Source: Clostridium sp.
Lineage (GTDB): Bacteria > Bacillota > Clostridia > Lachnospirales > Lachnospiraceae
Assembly: GCA_023664325.1 (NCBI GenBank)
Contig: JAMPFS010000022.1
Location: forward strand, 1 to 50,378
Direction: 5' to 3'
Length of the DNA: 50,378 nt
Position 1 is the first letter of the stretch, and each line of letters begins with the position of its first letter. A program made the translations under genes and the position numbers. Below the pieces are notes generated by a model. It saw only the letters and a program-made list of their open reading frames with translations. It had not been told where the DNA came from and did not search any database. Below, piece after piece: positions 1 to 8,593 of the stretch.

Positions 1-128
1 CTTGTCGCTCGCAACAGTGCTAAGCTCGAAAAAACCTCGCTAACCACTGGCGGCTCCAAAGCGCCTGACTTATGATATTGTCTATATTGCACAACTAGAT
101 TTTGAAAACAAGGCGTTTCGCAAATGCC
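1..128 (+). mobile_element. MITE-like inverted-repeat element, copy 1 (5' part outside window)
   Basis: This is the right-hand part of a small non-coding element also present at 767-1022, 45395-45600 and 49739-49940. The inner right arm TTGTCTATATTGCACAA is at 78-94 and the outer right arm TTCGCAAATGCC at 117-128. The interior (1-77) matches the copy at 49739-49940 almost base for base. The left arms lie before the window. No transposase is encoded. The MITE label is inferred from size, inverted repeats and copy number. Confidence 0.7.
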
Positions 129-161
129 TAAACTGATAAGTAATGGAAAGGAGAGTGGAAG

Positions 162-737
162 ATGGAAAAACAAGAGATACATAATTATATCGGAAAATGC
201 ATGCAGGATTTGAAAGATCTTGGAATCGATGTGACTGCGCAGGAAGAGGAGCTTAAGAACCGCATCATGCAGATGCCATCCAATATGCTTGCGGATATGG
301 AAAAGGAATATATTGCCGGATGGCTGTTTGACAATATGGAATCCCCACAGGTATATTCTTTCAATTTGGAACAGGATGCACCGGGAGATATGTACCGTCC
401 TTTTTTAGAGCGGATTGAAGCGCTGACAAAAGGGGATCTCGTATTTCGGGATATCCGGGAAGTGGTAGGCGAAGAGACTTTTGAGACGGGAAAGGGCGAT
501 TGCCTTCTCTCTTTTTCCTGCAATGGCAAAAGCTATGAAAATACCCTGCGTTTTCAATATGACTGGTTTGATACGAAGATTTTATCCGCATTGAATCGCA
601 TTTTAGAGGAAGAACAGCCGGAAAAAGCGTTATATGCAGGAAGCGACGGATGGCAAAACTGTATTCTTTTTTATAATACGGAAGAATGGGCGGAAAAGTT
701 CAATGCAAAAATGGATATACAGATTGAGAAAACTTAA
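162..737 (+). CDS. Hypothetical protein, 191 aa
   Basis: The ORF has a good ribosome binding site (AAAGGAGAG) about 8 bases before its ATG. The protein is acidic and soluble-looking, with no signal peptide or membrane segment. Its first 70 residues look helical; the middle contains aromatic-rich strands around residues 115-135. I do not recognise the family. The gene is sandwiched between two same-orientation copies of the small inverted-repeat element (ending at 128 and starting at 767), so it may sit in a variable spot. The reading frame is intact and codon use resembles the neighbours, so I regard it as a real gene of unknown function. Confidence 0.75.
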   Translation: MEKQEIHNYIGKCMQDLKDLGIDVTAQEEELKNRIMQMPSNMLADMEKEYIAGWLFDNMESPQVYSFNLEQDAPGDMYRPFLERIEALTKGDLVFRDIREVVGEETFETGKGDCLLSFSCNGKSYENTLRFQYDWFDTKILSALNRILEEEQPEKALYAGSDGWQNCILFYNTEEWAEKFNAKMDIQIEKT

Positions 738-766
738 GTTTGCCCCATCCCAATTCATTATTAGAC

Positions 767-1022
767 ATGAGCAAAACTCTGTTTTCACAACTATCCATTG
801 TACAATATAGACAAATCACAGCCGGACACGCTTTCGCTATGTATCGCTCGTAACGGTACATAAGGTGCCAAAATACGGCACTAGCCAAGGCACACTTTCA
901 CACTAGGCTCGGAACTACCTCGCTAAGTGTTCAATGCGAAGTACCGACGGCTCCTCAATGCCCTGCTTGCGATATTGTCTATATTGCACAATTAGGTTTT
1001 GGAAATAGTATGTTTTGCTCAT
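767..1022 (+). mobile_element. MITE-like inverted-repeat element, copy 2 (long variant)
   Basis: This fills the gap between two genes. Inner arms are TTGTACAATATAGACAA at 798-814 and TTGTCTATATTGCACAA at 975-991. The outer arms are ATGAGCAAAAC at 767-777 and its exact complement GTTTTGCTCAT at 1012-1022, which differ from the outer arms of the other copies yet still pair. The interior is about 60 bases longer than in the copy at 49739-49940 and contains the pair GGTGCC/GGCAC seen also in the copy at 45395-45600. No coding capacity. Confidence 0.7.
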
Positions 1023-1054
1023 GATTCTTCATTATGGAACAGGAGGTTATCATT

Positions 1055-1654
1055 TTGGAACGATTAGATAAACAGTTTGCATTTTTCCGGGAAATTGATA
1101 AGGAAAAGGAAATTATGAGACATACGTTTCTTGCGGATGCATCCCGCAGGGAAAATGATGCCGAACACGCATGGCATATGGCAGTCATGACACTTTTGCT
1201 GAGTGAATATGCCAACGGGGAAATTGATGTGTTAAAGACGATTGCGATGCTGCTGATTCATGATATCGTAGAGATTGATGCCGGAGACACCTACGCCTAT
1301 GATGAGAAGGGAAAAGAAACGCAGGCAGAGAGGGAAGAGATGGCGGCACAACGGATCTTTTATCTGCTGCCGGAGGATCAGGCGGACAAGCTTTATCGTT
1401 TATGGCAGGAATTTGAAGCACAGGAGAGCGCAGAGGCAAAGTTTGCACGTTGCATGGATAATATCCAGCCCATGATGTTAAATGATGCATCCGGAGGGCT
1501 TGCATGGGAGGAAAACCAGGTCAAAATTTCCCAGATCTTAAAACGGAATGAACGGACAGCGCTTGGTTCGGAGAAGCTTTGGGATTATATGAAGGGTATT
1601 TTACAGCAAAATATAGATGCCGGACATATTGAGAAGGATTGCGGACTTTCCTGA
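1055..1654 (+). CDS. HD-domain hydrolase, YfbR/HDDC2-like 5'-deoxynucleotidase candidate
   Basis: About 199 aa. It carries the HD-domain metal ligands in order: a His in the segment ENDAEHAWHMAV near residue 35, the HD pair in LIHDIVEIDAGD near residue 70, and a later Asp in ARCMDNIQPM. This pattern is that of YfbR/HDDC2 proteins, some of which dephosphorylate deoxynucleoside monophosphates. The exact substrate here is inference. I chose the TTG at 1055 because AGGAGG at 1041-1046 lies 8 bases upstream. An in-frame ATG at 1034 would place that ribosome binding site inside the gene. No operon partner is apparent; the MITE-like element ends just upstream. Confidence 0.8.
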   Translation: MERLDKQFAFFREIDKEKEIMRHTFLADASRRENDAEHAWHMAVMTLLLSEYANGEIDVLKTIAMLLIHDIVEIDAGDTYAYDEKGKETQAEREEMAAQRIFYLLPEDQADKLYRLWQEFEAQESAEAKFARCMDNIQPMMLNDASGGLAWEENQVKISQILKRNERTALGSEKLWDYMKGILQQNIDAGHIEKDCGLS

Positions 1655-1704
1655 CACATAGAAAATGCAGGCGCAAATTTGGGCATAATTTCAAAAAGTT
1701 TTTG

Positions 1705-1733
1705 TTTACGAATACACTTTTTTTCGTTATAAT
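1705..1733 (+). promoter_or_regulatory. Predicted sigma-A promoter of carB
   Basis: A -35-like TTTACG (1705-1710) and a perfect -10 TATAAT (1728-1733) are separated by 17 bases. Transcription would begin near 1740, giving a leader of about 155 bases before carB. Confidence 0.6.
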
Positions 1734-1791
1734 GTTACAGATAGCAAAAAGAAAAAAGTGTCTGCAAAGGGGCAGATAGATAGGAGTACAG

Positions 1792-1818
1792 ATGAACGAA
1801 GTTTGGAAAATTTTTTAG
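1792..1818 (+). CDS. Putative carB leader peptide (MNEVWKIF)
   Basis: An 8-codon ORF preceded by TAGGAG (1781-1786) five bases before its ATG. It ends in codons AAA ATT TTT TAG, a U-rich stretch in the RNA. Its stop codon overlaps the first bases of the downstream terminator-like stem. This arrangement allows a ribosome finishing the peptide to mask the stem, as in leader-peptide attenuation such as E. coli pyrBI. The peptide is short and its translation is inferred from the ribosome binding site and geometry only. Confidence 0.4.
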   Translation: MNEVWKIF

Positions 1819-1854
1819 CCGGTAGATTTTTACTGGCTTTTCTTTTGGCTAAAA
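1813..1854 (+). promoter_or_regulatory. Attenuator-like terminator with alternative stem in the carB leader
   Basis: A hairpin pairs AGCCGGTA (1817-1824) with TACTGGCT (1831-1838, one G-U pair) and is followed at once by TTTTCTTTT, the layout of an intrinsic terminator. A competing pairing joins TTTTAGCC (1813-1820) to GGCTAAAA (1847-1854) perfectly and would enclose the terminator. A small upstream hairpin TCTGC/GCAGA lies near 1761-1776. The site lies 44-85 bases before carB, so it can act as a switch rather than a gene end. Confidence 0.5.
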
Positions 1855-1897
1855 GGTTATAAACGGCTGTCCTGGCACAGCAGAATGAGAGGTAAAA

Positions 1898-4800
1898 ATG
1901 AGCAAGAGAGAAGACATCAAAAAGGTATTAATTATTGGCTCCGGCCCGATTATTATCGGACAGGCATGTGAGTTTGATTATTCCGGTACACAGGCATGTA
2001 AGGCACTCCGCCAGCTTGGGTATCAGATCGTATTGGTAAATTCCAATCCTGCAACGATCATGACCGATCCGGAAATTGCAGACGTGACGTATATCGAACC
2101 ACTCAATGTAACAAGACTGGAACAGATTATTGAAAAGGAACGTCCGGATGCCATTCTGCCAAATCTGGGAGGACAGTCAGGGTTAAATCTTTGTTCGGAG
2201 CTTGCCAATACCGGTGTGCTGGATAAATATAACGTGAAGGTAATCGGTGTCCAGGTAGATGCGATTGAGCGTGGGGAAGACCGGATTGAATTTAAGAAAA
2301 CGATGGATAAACTGGAAATTGAGATGGCGAGAAGTGAGGTTGCCTATTCCGTAGAGGAGGCACTTGCCATTGCGGACAAACTTGGTTATCCGGTTGTTCT
2401 CCGTCCTGCCTACACAATGGGAGGCGCCGGCGGCGGTCTGGTCTATAATGTAGAGGAGTTAAAGACCGTATGCGCAAGAGGGCTTCAGGCATCTTTGGTT
2501 GGGCAGGTGCTTGTAGAGGAATCCATCCTCGGCTGGGAAGAGTTAGAGCTGGAAGTTGTCCGGGATGCAAAGGGGAATATGATTACCGTATGTTTTATCG
2601 AGAATATTGATCCGTTAGGGATTCATACCGGTGATTCCTTCTGTTCTGCGCCAATGCTTACCATCTCAGAGGAATGCCAGCAGCGTTTACAGGAACAGGC
2701 ATATAAGATTGTAAATGAGGTAGAGGTGATTGGCGGTACAAACGTACAGTTTGCGCATGACCCGGTGTCAGACCGCATTATTGTGATCGAGATTAACCCG
2801 AGAACGTCCCGTTCCTCTGCACTGGCATCAAAGGCTACCGGTTTTCCGATTGCGCTGGTTTCTGCCATGCTTGCCTCCGGCCTTACGCTTGACGAGATTC
2901 CGTGTGGTGTATATGGCACATTGGATAAATATGTTCCGGGCGGAGATTATGTGGTAATTAAATTTGCAAGATGGGCATTTGAGAAATTCAAGGATTCTGA
3001 GGATAAGCTTGGAACACAGATGCGCGCCGTAGGCGAGGTTATGAGCATTGGCAAGAACTATAAAGAAGCGTTCCAAAAGGCGATACGAAGCCTGGAAATC
3101 GGGCGCTACGGTTTAGGTTTTGCGAAGGATTTCCATGAAAAGAGCAAAGAGGAACTGCTAAAAATGCTGATTACGCCTACCAGTGAAAGACAGTTCATCA
3201 TGTATGAGGCATTGCGAAAAGGCGCAACGGTGGACGAGTTATTTAACCTTACAAAGATTAAGCACTATTTTATTGAGCAGATGAAGGAGTTAGTTGAGGA
3301 GGAAGAAATGCTCCTGGCACGCAAAGGCTCGGTTCCTGCAAAAGATATATTAGACAAGGCAAAGAAGGATGGTTTTGCAGATCGTTATCTGGCAAAGCTT
3401 TTAGAGGTTCCGGAGGAAGAAATCCGCAGGGCAAGAATCGGCTATGGCATTACGGAAAGCTGGGAACCTGTGCATGTCAGCGGAACAAAGGACAGCGCAT
3501 ACTATTATTCCACCTATAATGCGCCGGATCAGACAACGGTATCCGATAAGAAGAAAATTATGATTCTCGGCGGCGGCCCGAACCGCATCGGTCAGGGCAT
3601 TGAGTTTGATTACTGTTGTGTACATGCCGCATTTGCCTTGAAAGAGCTTGGTTTTGAGACCATTATCGTAAACTGTAACCCGGAGACGGTATCAACGGAT
3701 TATGACACTTCGGACAAGCTTTATTTTGAACCGCTCACCCTGGAAGATGTACTTAGCATTTATGAAAAGGAAAAACCGGTTGGAGTCATTGCGCAGTTTG
3801 GCGGACAGACACCGCTTAACCTCGCGGCAGACTTAAAGAAAAATGGTGTCAATATACTGGGTACTTCGCCGGAGATTATTGATATGGCGGAGGATAGAGA
3901 CCTGTTCCGTGGCATGATGGAAAAACTCAATATTCCGATGCCGGAGGCGGGAATGGCTGTAAATGTAGAAGAAGCATTGGAGATTGCCGACCGGATCGGA
4001 TATCCGGTTATGGTACGTCCTTCTTATGTGCTTGGCGGCCGTGGCATGGAAGTGGTAAATGAGCCGGAATCCTTAAAGCAGTATATGGCAGCCGCTGTCG
4101 GCGTGACACCGGACAGACCGATTTTGATTGATCGTTTCCTGCGCCATGCAACGGAATGTGAGGCGGATGCCATTGCGGACGGAAAACATGCCTATGTTCC
4201 TGCCGTGATGGAGCATATTGAGCTTGCAGGCGTCCATTCCGGTGATTCCGCATGTATTTTGCCGTCGAAGAATATCCCGGAGGACTTAGTGGCAACGATT
4301 AAAGAATACACACGAAAGATTGCAGAGGAAATGGGTGTCTGCGGTCTTATGAATATGCAGTATGCAATTGAGGATGGCAAGGTATATGTGTTAGAAGCAA
4401 ACCCGAGAGCATCCAGAACCGTACCGCTGGTATCCAAAGTATGCAATGTGAAAATGGTAAAGCTTGCAACCCAGATTATGACAAGGGAACTTACAGGCAT
4501 GGATTCCCCGATTGTGGATATGAAAGAGGTAAAACCGGTATACTACGGTGTCAAAGAAGCAGTATTTCCATTTAATATGTTCCAGGAGGTGGATCCGGTT
4601 CTCGGGCCGGAGATGCGCTCGACCGGTGAGGTGCTTGGGCTTTCCACGAATGTCGGCGAAGCCTTCTTCAAGGCGCAGGAGGCAACACAGACCAGACTGC
4701 CGAAGGAGGGAACGGTTTTATTTAGTGTAAGCCGCAAGGATAAGCCGGAGGTTGTGGAAGTTGCCAGACAGTTTGAATCATGTGGATTCCGTATTTTAGC

Positions 4801-5116
4801 AACGGGCAGCACATATGATTTGTTGATTGCAAATGGCATAAAGGCTTCCCGTGTAAACAAGATGCAGGAGGGAAGACCAAACATTGTGGATGAGGTAATG
4901 AACGGAAATGTTCAACTGATTATCAATACACCTGCCGCACAGGAAGAAAAGCTGTTTGATGACAGTTATATCCGCAAGACAGCGATCAAGACAAAGGTTC
5001 CATACTTTACAACGATGGCTGCAGCGAAGGCAACCGCAGAGGGAATCTGTACCGTTGTCAAAGATGGTGAAATCGGAGTGATGTCCTTACAGGAGATTCA
5101 TGCAGCAATCCGATAG
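1898..5116 (+). CDS. carB: Carbamoyl-phosphate synthase large subunit
   Basis: The 1072-aa protein makes carbamoyl phosphate from bicarbonate, ATP and ammonia delivered by the small subunit CarA, feeding pyrimidine and arginine synthesis. It has the family's full length. The N-terminal half opens with KKVLIIGSGPIIIGQACEFD and contains a first ATP-grasp unit. A second homologous half begins near residue 550 with MILGGGPNRIGQGIEFDYCC, and an MGS-like allosteric domain follows from about residue 940. The AGAGGT ribosome binding site is 5 bases before the ATG. carA is not adjacent, which is unusual as they are often paired. The long leader with an attenuator-like structure suggests transcriptional control. 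A strong terminator follows. Confidence 0.97.
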   Translation: MSKREDIKKVLIIGSGPIIIGQACEFDYSGTQACKALRQLGYQIVLVNSNPATIMTDPEIADVTYIEPLNVTRLEQIIEKERPDAILPNLGGQSGLNLCSELANTGVLDKYNVKVIGVQVDAIERGEDRIEFKKTMDKLEIEMARSEVAYSVEEALAIADKLGYPVVLRPAYTMGGAGGGLVYNVEELKTVCARGLQASLVGQVLVEESILGWEELELEVVRDAKGNMITVCFIENIDPLGIHTGDSFCSAPMLTISEECQQRLQEQAYKIVNEVEVIGGTNVQFAHDPVSDRIIVIEINPRTSRSSALASKATGFPIALVSAMLASGLTLDEIPCGVYGTLDKYVPGGDYVVIKFARWAFEKFKDSEDKLGTQMRAVGEVMSIGKNYKEAFQKAIRSLEIGRYGLGFAKDFHEKSKEELLKMLITPTSERQFIMYEALRKGATVDELFNLTKIKHYFIEQMKELVEEEEMLLARKGSVPAKDILDKAKKDGFADRYLAKLLEVPEEEIRRARIGYGITESWEPVHVSGTKDSAYYYSTYNAPDQTTVSDKKKIMILGGGPNRIGQGIEFDYCCVHAAFALKELGFETIIVNCNPETVSTDYDTSDKLYFEPLTLEDVLSIYEKEKPVGVIAQFGGQTPLNLAADLKKNGVNILGTSPEIIDMAEDRDLFRGMMEKLNIPMPEAGMAVNVEEALEIADRIGYPVMVRPSYVLGGRGMEVVNEPESLKQYMAAAVGVTPDRPILIDRFLRHATECEADAIADGKHAYVPAVMEHIELAGVHSGDSACILPSKNIPEDLVATIKEYTRKIAEEMGVCGLMNMQYAIEDGKVYVLEANPRASRTVPLVSKVCNVKMVKLATQIMTRELTGMDSPIVDMKEVKPVYYGVKEAVFPFNMFQEVDPVLGPEMRSTGEVLGLSTNVGEAFFKAQEATQTRLPKEGTVLFSVSRKDKPEVVEVARQFESCGFRILATGSTYDLLIANGIKASRVNKMQEGRPNIVDEVMNGNVQLIINTPAAQEEKLFDDSYIRKTAIKTKVPYFTTMAAAKATAEGICTVVKDGEIGVMSLQEIHAAIR

Positions 5117-5129
5117 TGTTTCCTCAAAC

Positions 5130-5168
5130 AAGAAAGCTCACTGGCAAAACCAGTGAGCTTTCTTGTTT
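5130..5168. terminator. Bidirectional intrinsic terminator between carB and an HD-GYP gene
   Basis: A perfect 15-bp stem, left arm 5130-5144 and right arm 5150-5164, has a 5-base loop, with a T tract on the plus side and an A-rich stretch on the other. It serves two convergent genes. Confidence 0.9.
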
Positions 5169-6265
5169 TATTCTACAATAACATTCGCATAGGCAATATC
5201 ATTTGCCAGATCGTAAACTTTACCCTGCCGGAGTGTGACGACCTTCGGACGCATTGGATAACCGGGATTATTCTGTACCACTTTTGCATGTTCGCCGGTA
5301 CTTAGCGTAACAACGGAATCCACCGGGTAGAGAACGACACTATCCAGAAAACTCTGAATCATGCCAAAATCCAGTTCACCGGTCATTGCCATAATCATTT
5401 CCACGGCATCTCTTGGCGTAAATGCTTTTTTGTAAGGGCGTTCCGTTACAAGCGCATCATAAATATCGGCAACGGATAGGATGCGGGCGTAATTATGGAT
5501 TCTGTTTCCCTCAAGTCCAAGCGGATATCCTCTGCCGTTGATTTTTTCATGGTGCTGTAACACCCCCATCTTAATCTCCTGGGCGATATCCGGTTTGTCC
5601 TTTATAATATTGTATCCGATAAGAGGGTGGTTTTTCATGATGGTAAATTCCTCATCTGATAATTTGCCCGGTTTGTTCAGTATCTCGTTCGGAATCTGGG
5701 ATTTTCCGAGGTCATGCAAAAGACCGGATATGCCGATCTGGTATACCTGTTTGTCATCAAGACCAAACCGTTTGGCAATAATCATGGACATGGAAGCCAC
5801 ATCTACACTGTGTTTAAAGGTGTATTCATCGCTGACTTTGAGTGTGCTGATATCAATCGCGATGGCATCATTGTCGGTGATTGCCTTCATTAAGTCGTTT
5901 GAAATGCTGCTGGCTGCATCGGTAAAGCCCTCGGATTCAGGATTGCTGTAAAGGTATTGTATTCCTTCTGAAACCCTTGCCTTTACGCTTTCTGAAAGCT
6001 TGAGTTTTGCTTTATCCGCAACTCTCATTTTTTCTATTTTTTCTACAACCTCCGGGGATATCTCAATATTCTCTTCGATTTCTTCTTCTTCTCCCTCACG
6101 GATGTAGACACCGCCAATTCCAAGTTTTTGCAGGGCATTAATATAGTATTCATCTAAAGGTGTTTTACGTCCTAAAAGGACGCGACCAGTGCTGTCGATA
6201 ATCGACTGGTCAATCACCATGCCGGGTTTTAAAATTCGGGTGCTGATAAATTTTCTTCTGACCAA
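5168..6265 (-). CDS. HD-GYP domain protein, probable cyclic di-GMP phosphodiesterase
   Basis: 365 aa, cytoplasmic. The N-terminal 60 residues match the small domain often found before HD-GYP domains (ILKPGMVIDQSI..., VLL). A charged linker with an EEEEIEENIEI stretch follows. The HD-GYP core runs from about residue 140 to 310, with HDLGK near residue 184, a HH pair in LQHHEKINGRGYP near 238-248 and the signature GRGYP intact. HD-GYP enzymes hydrolyse cyclic di-GMP. All visible motif residues are present, so activity is plausible. It stands alone, convergent with carB. No sensor or receiver domain is fused, so its input is unknown. Confidence 0.9.
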   Translation of the reverse strand: MVRRKFISTRILKPGMVIDQSIIDSTGRVLLGRKTPLDEYYINALQKLGIGGVYIREGEEEEIEENIEISPEVVEKIEKMRVADKAKLKLSESVKARVSEGIQYLYSNPESEGFTDAASSISNDLMKAITDNDAIAIDISTLKVSDEYTFKHSVDVASMSMIIAKRFGLDDKQVYQIGISGLLHDLGKSQIPNEILNKPGKLSDEEFTIMKNHPLIGYNIIKDKPDIAQEIKMGVLQHHEKINGRGYPLGLEGNRIHNYARILSVADIYDALVTERPYKKAFTPRDAVEMIMAMTGELDFGMIQSFLDSVVLYPVDSVVTLSTGEHAKVVQNNPGYPMRPKVVTLRQGKVYDLANDIAYANVIVE

Positions 6266-6485
6266 TGTAATTCTCCTTATTTTCTTTGGTACCCATAAAT
6301 ATGCACCTGTAATAAGTCCATTATAACCGATTTCGGAATAAATAGCTATCGTAATTCAAAAGAAAATACAGATTTATTTTATGACAGGGAAAATATTTAC
6401 AAATAGGATAAAAAAGTGTTAAACTTTACAAGTCAGAAAAAATAGGTGATTTATAATCGGGAAAAACTGTAAGCAAGGTGATAAT

Positions 6486-7037
6486 ATGGCTGAACAACCA
6501 AGATATTTTGAAGATGCATTGGCTGATTTTACGCATGATATGGCAAGCGGCGGGGCAATCCGCCATTTGGTGGAGTCCGGATATTCCATAACTCAGATTA
6601 TGGAACGGCTGGATTTTCCAACCCCGCAGGAACGGGTGGAAAAAACAGTATATCGGTATATGACGGAATCCGGAATGCTGCTTTCAAAACTGCCATTTGA
6701 AGATGCGGATATGAAAGCATGTATATGCAAAAGCAAAAAAAGAAAAGTGATCCGGCAGATGCTTGCAGAGTATATTCGTGCAAATGGTGAGGAAAATTCT
6801 TATATGCGATGCCCTTTTGGAGGGCTGCTCCGGCAGGATGCGGAAAGCCTTTCCGGGATGCTGCGGGATTTGACCGATGGGGAGAGGGAATATCTTTTAG
6901 GCATTCCGTGGCGACAGGATGTCATGTATCACCGCCTAAGCGGGCGTATGCTTGAAATCGGAATTTTGCTGGCAGCAAACCCGGAATATGAATATCAGTT
7001 TTATTTTTTAAAGAGCAGGGAGATCCTCCATATATAA
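6486..7037 (+). CDS. Hypothetical protein, 183 aa
   Basis: It starts at an ATG preceded by AAGGTGATAAT. The first 65 residues (GYSITQIMERLDFPTPQERVEKTVYRYM region) look like a small helix-turn-helix or helical domain. A Cys-containing stretch KACICKSKKRK follows, and the end is aromatic-rich. There is no signal peptide or membrane segment. I do not recognise the family. It lies 68 bases upstream of miaB in the same direction and may share its transcript. Confidence 0.7.
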   Translation: MAEQPRYFEDALADFTHDMASGGAIRHLVESGYSITQIMERLDFPTPQERVEKTVYRYMTESGMLLSKLPFEDADMKACICKSKKRKVIRQMLAEYIRANGEENSYMRCPFGGLLRQDAESLSGMLRDLTDGEREYLLGIPWRQDVMYHRLSGRMLEIGILLAANPEYEYQFYFLKSREILHI

Positions 7038-7105
7038 TTCTCTTTTAAATCATTATTTTTTATATTATAATACTTACGGCAGATTTTACAGAACGGAGAT
7101 TAGTG

Positions 7106-8527
7106 ATGAGAACGGAACAGAATATAAATGAACTGGAAGCAGAAAAACAGAGATTGATTATGGAACGCCTGAAAGTGAGGCTTGCAGATAAGGCAAAGGA
7201 ACTTGGGCGTTCCCTTACCTATTGCAGCATTTGCTTTGGCTGTCAGATGAATGCGAAGGACAGTGAAAAGCTGGAGGGCATTTTGGAAACGATAGGTTAT
7301 GTAAAAACCGAGAGCGAGGATGCAGATTTTCTGATTATGAATACCTGTACTGTCCGGGAAAATGCAAACCTGCGTGTATATGGACGTTTAGGGCAGCTTA
7401 AGAAATATAAGCAGAAAAACCCGGATATGCTGATCGCTGTCTGCGGCTGCATGATGCAGGAAAGCCTTGTCGTGGAGAAAATCAAAAAAAGCTACCGGCA
7501 TGTGGATATTATTTTTGGCACCCATAATGTATTTAAGTTAGCGGAACTGATTGAGAATAAGTTAAATTCCAAAGGGATGCTCATTGATATATGGGAAGGC
7601 ACTACGGAAATTGTGGAAGATCTGCCAAGCGAACGAAAATATGATTTTAAATGCGGCGTGAATATTATGTTTGGCTGCAATAATTTTTGCAGCTATTGTA
7701 TTGTGCCATATGTCCGGGGCAGGGAGCGTTCGAGGAAGCCGGAGGACATTCTTGCAGAAATCCGGAAGCTGGCAGCAGATGGCGTGGTGGAGGTTATGCT
7801 GTTAGGGCAGAATGTAAATTCCTATGGCAAAAATCTGGAAAACCCAATTACATTTGGGGAACTGTTAGAACAGGTAGAACAGATAGAGGGATTAAAACGG
7901 ATCCGTTTTATGACATCCCATCCCAAAGATTTATCGGATGAATTGATTGCAGTTATGGCAAAGTCCAAAAAAATCTGTAAGCACCTTCATTTGCCAATGC
8001 AGTCAGGAAGCACAAAGATACTTGCGGATATGAACCGCCGGTATACAAAAGAAGATTATCTTGCATTAGTTGGCAAAATAAGAAACGCAATCCCTGATAT
8101 TTCATTGACTACGGATATCATTGTTGGATTTCCAACGGAGACAGAGGCGGATTTTGAGGAGACATTGGATGTGGTAAGGAAAGTGCGGTTTGATTCTGCA
8201 TTTACATTTATTTACTCGAAACGTACCGGAACTCCGGCGGCAGACATGGAATTTCAGGCATCGGAAGAAGAAATAAAGTCTCGTTTTGACCGTTTGTTAC
8301 AAGAGGTACAGGAAATTGCAAAGGAGACTTGCAGCAAAGATGAGGGAAAAACTTTGGAGGTGTTGGTAGAAGGGGTGGACGAACAGGATGAACAACTGCT
8401 GACAGGCAGGCTGTCTAATAATTTGCTGGTGCATTTCCCCGGCAGCGCCGATCTGATTGGAACGTTTCAGAATGTGAAGCTTACGAAGGCAAAGGGATTT
8501 TACTATATCGGGGAGCTGGACAGTTGA
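7106..8527 (+). CDS. miaB: tRNA-2-methylthio-N6-dimethylallyladenosine synthase
   Basis: 473 aa. This radical-SAM methylthiotransferase adds the methylthio group to i6A37 of tRNAs reading U-starting codons, the step after MiaA. The N-terminal UPF0004 domain carries three Cys for a second iron-sulfur cluster (in FGCQMN, NTCTVRENA and CGCMMQ). The radical-SAM triad CNNFCSYC spans residues 191-198. A TRAM domain ends the protein. I chose ATG at 7106 over GTG at 7103 because ACGGAG lies 7 bases upstream. miaA, which makes its substrate, is encoded 5 kb downstream in the same run of genes. Confidence 0.96.
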   Translation: MRTEQNINELEAEKQRLIMERLKVRLADKAKELGRSLTYCSICFGCQMNAKDSEKLEGILETIGYVKTESEDADFLIMNTCTVRENANLRVYGRLGQLKKYKQKNPDMLIAVCGCMMQESLVVEKIKKSYRHVDIIFGTHNVFKLAELIENKLNSKGMLIDIWEGTTEIVEDLPSERKYDFKCGVNIMFGCNNFCSYCIVPYVRGRERSRKPEDILAEIRKLAADGVVEVMLLGQNVNSYGKNLENPITFGELLEQVEQIEGLKRIRFMTSHPKDLSDELIAVMAKSKKICKHLHLPMQSGSTKILADMNRRYTKEDYLALVGKIRNAIPDISLTTDIIVGFPTETEADFEETLDVVRKVRFDSAFTFIYSKRTGTPAADMEFQASEEEIKSRFDRLLQEVQEIAKETCSKDEGKTLEVLVEGVDEQDEQLLTGRLSNNLLVHFPGSADLIGTFQNVKLTKAKGFYYIGELDS

Positions 8528-8593
8528 GGGGATGAAACAATTGTGCAGGCAATTGCGAATGGATGATAAATATTTAGAAGGCGGGTAACACAC

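Noticed and set aside
1185..1505. Minus-strand ORF opposite the HD hydrolase
   Set aside because: Fully inside a well-supported gene, with no start signal.
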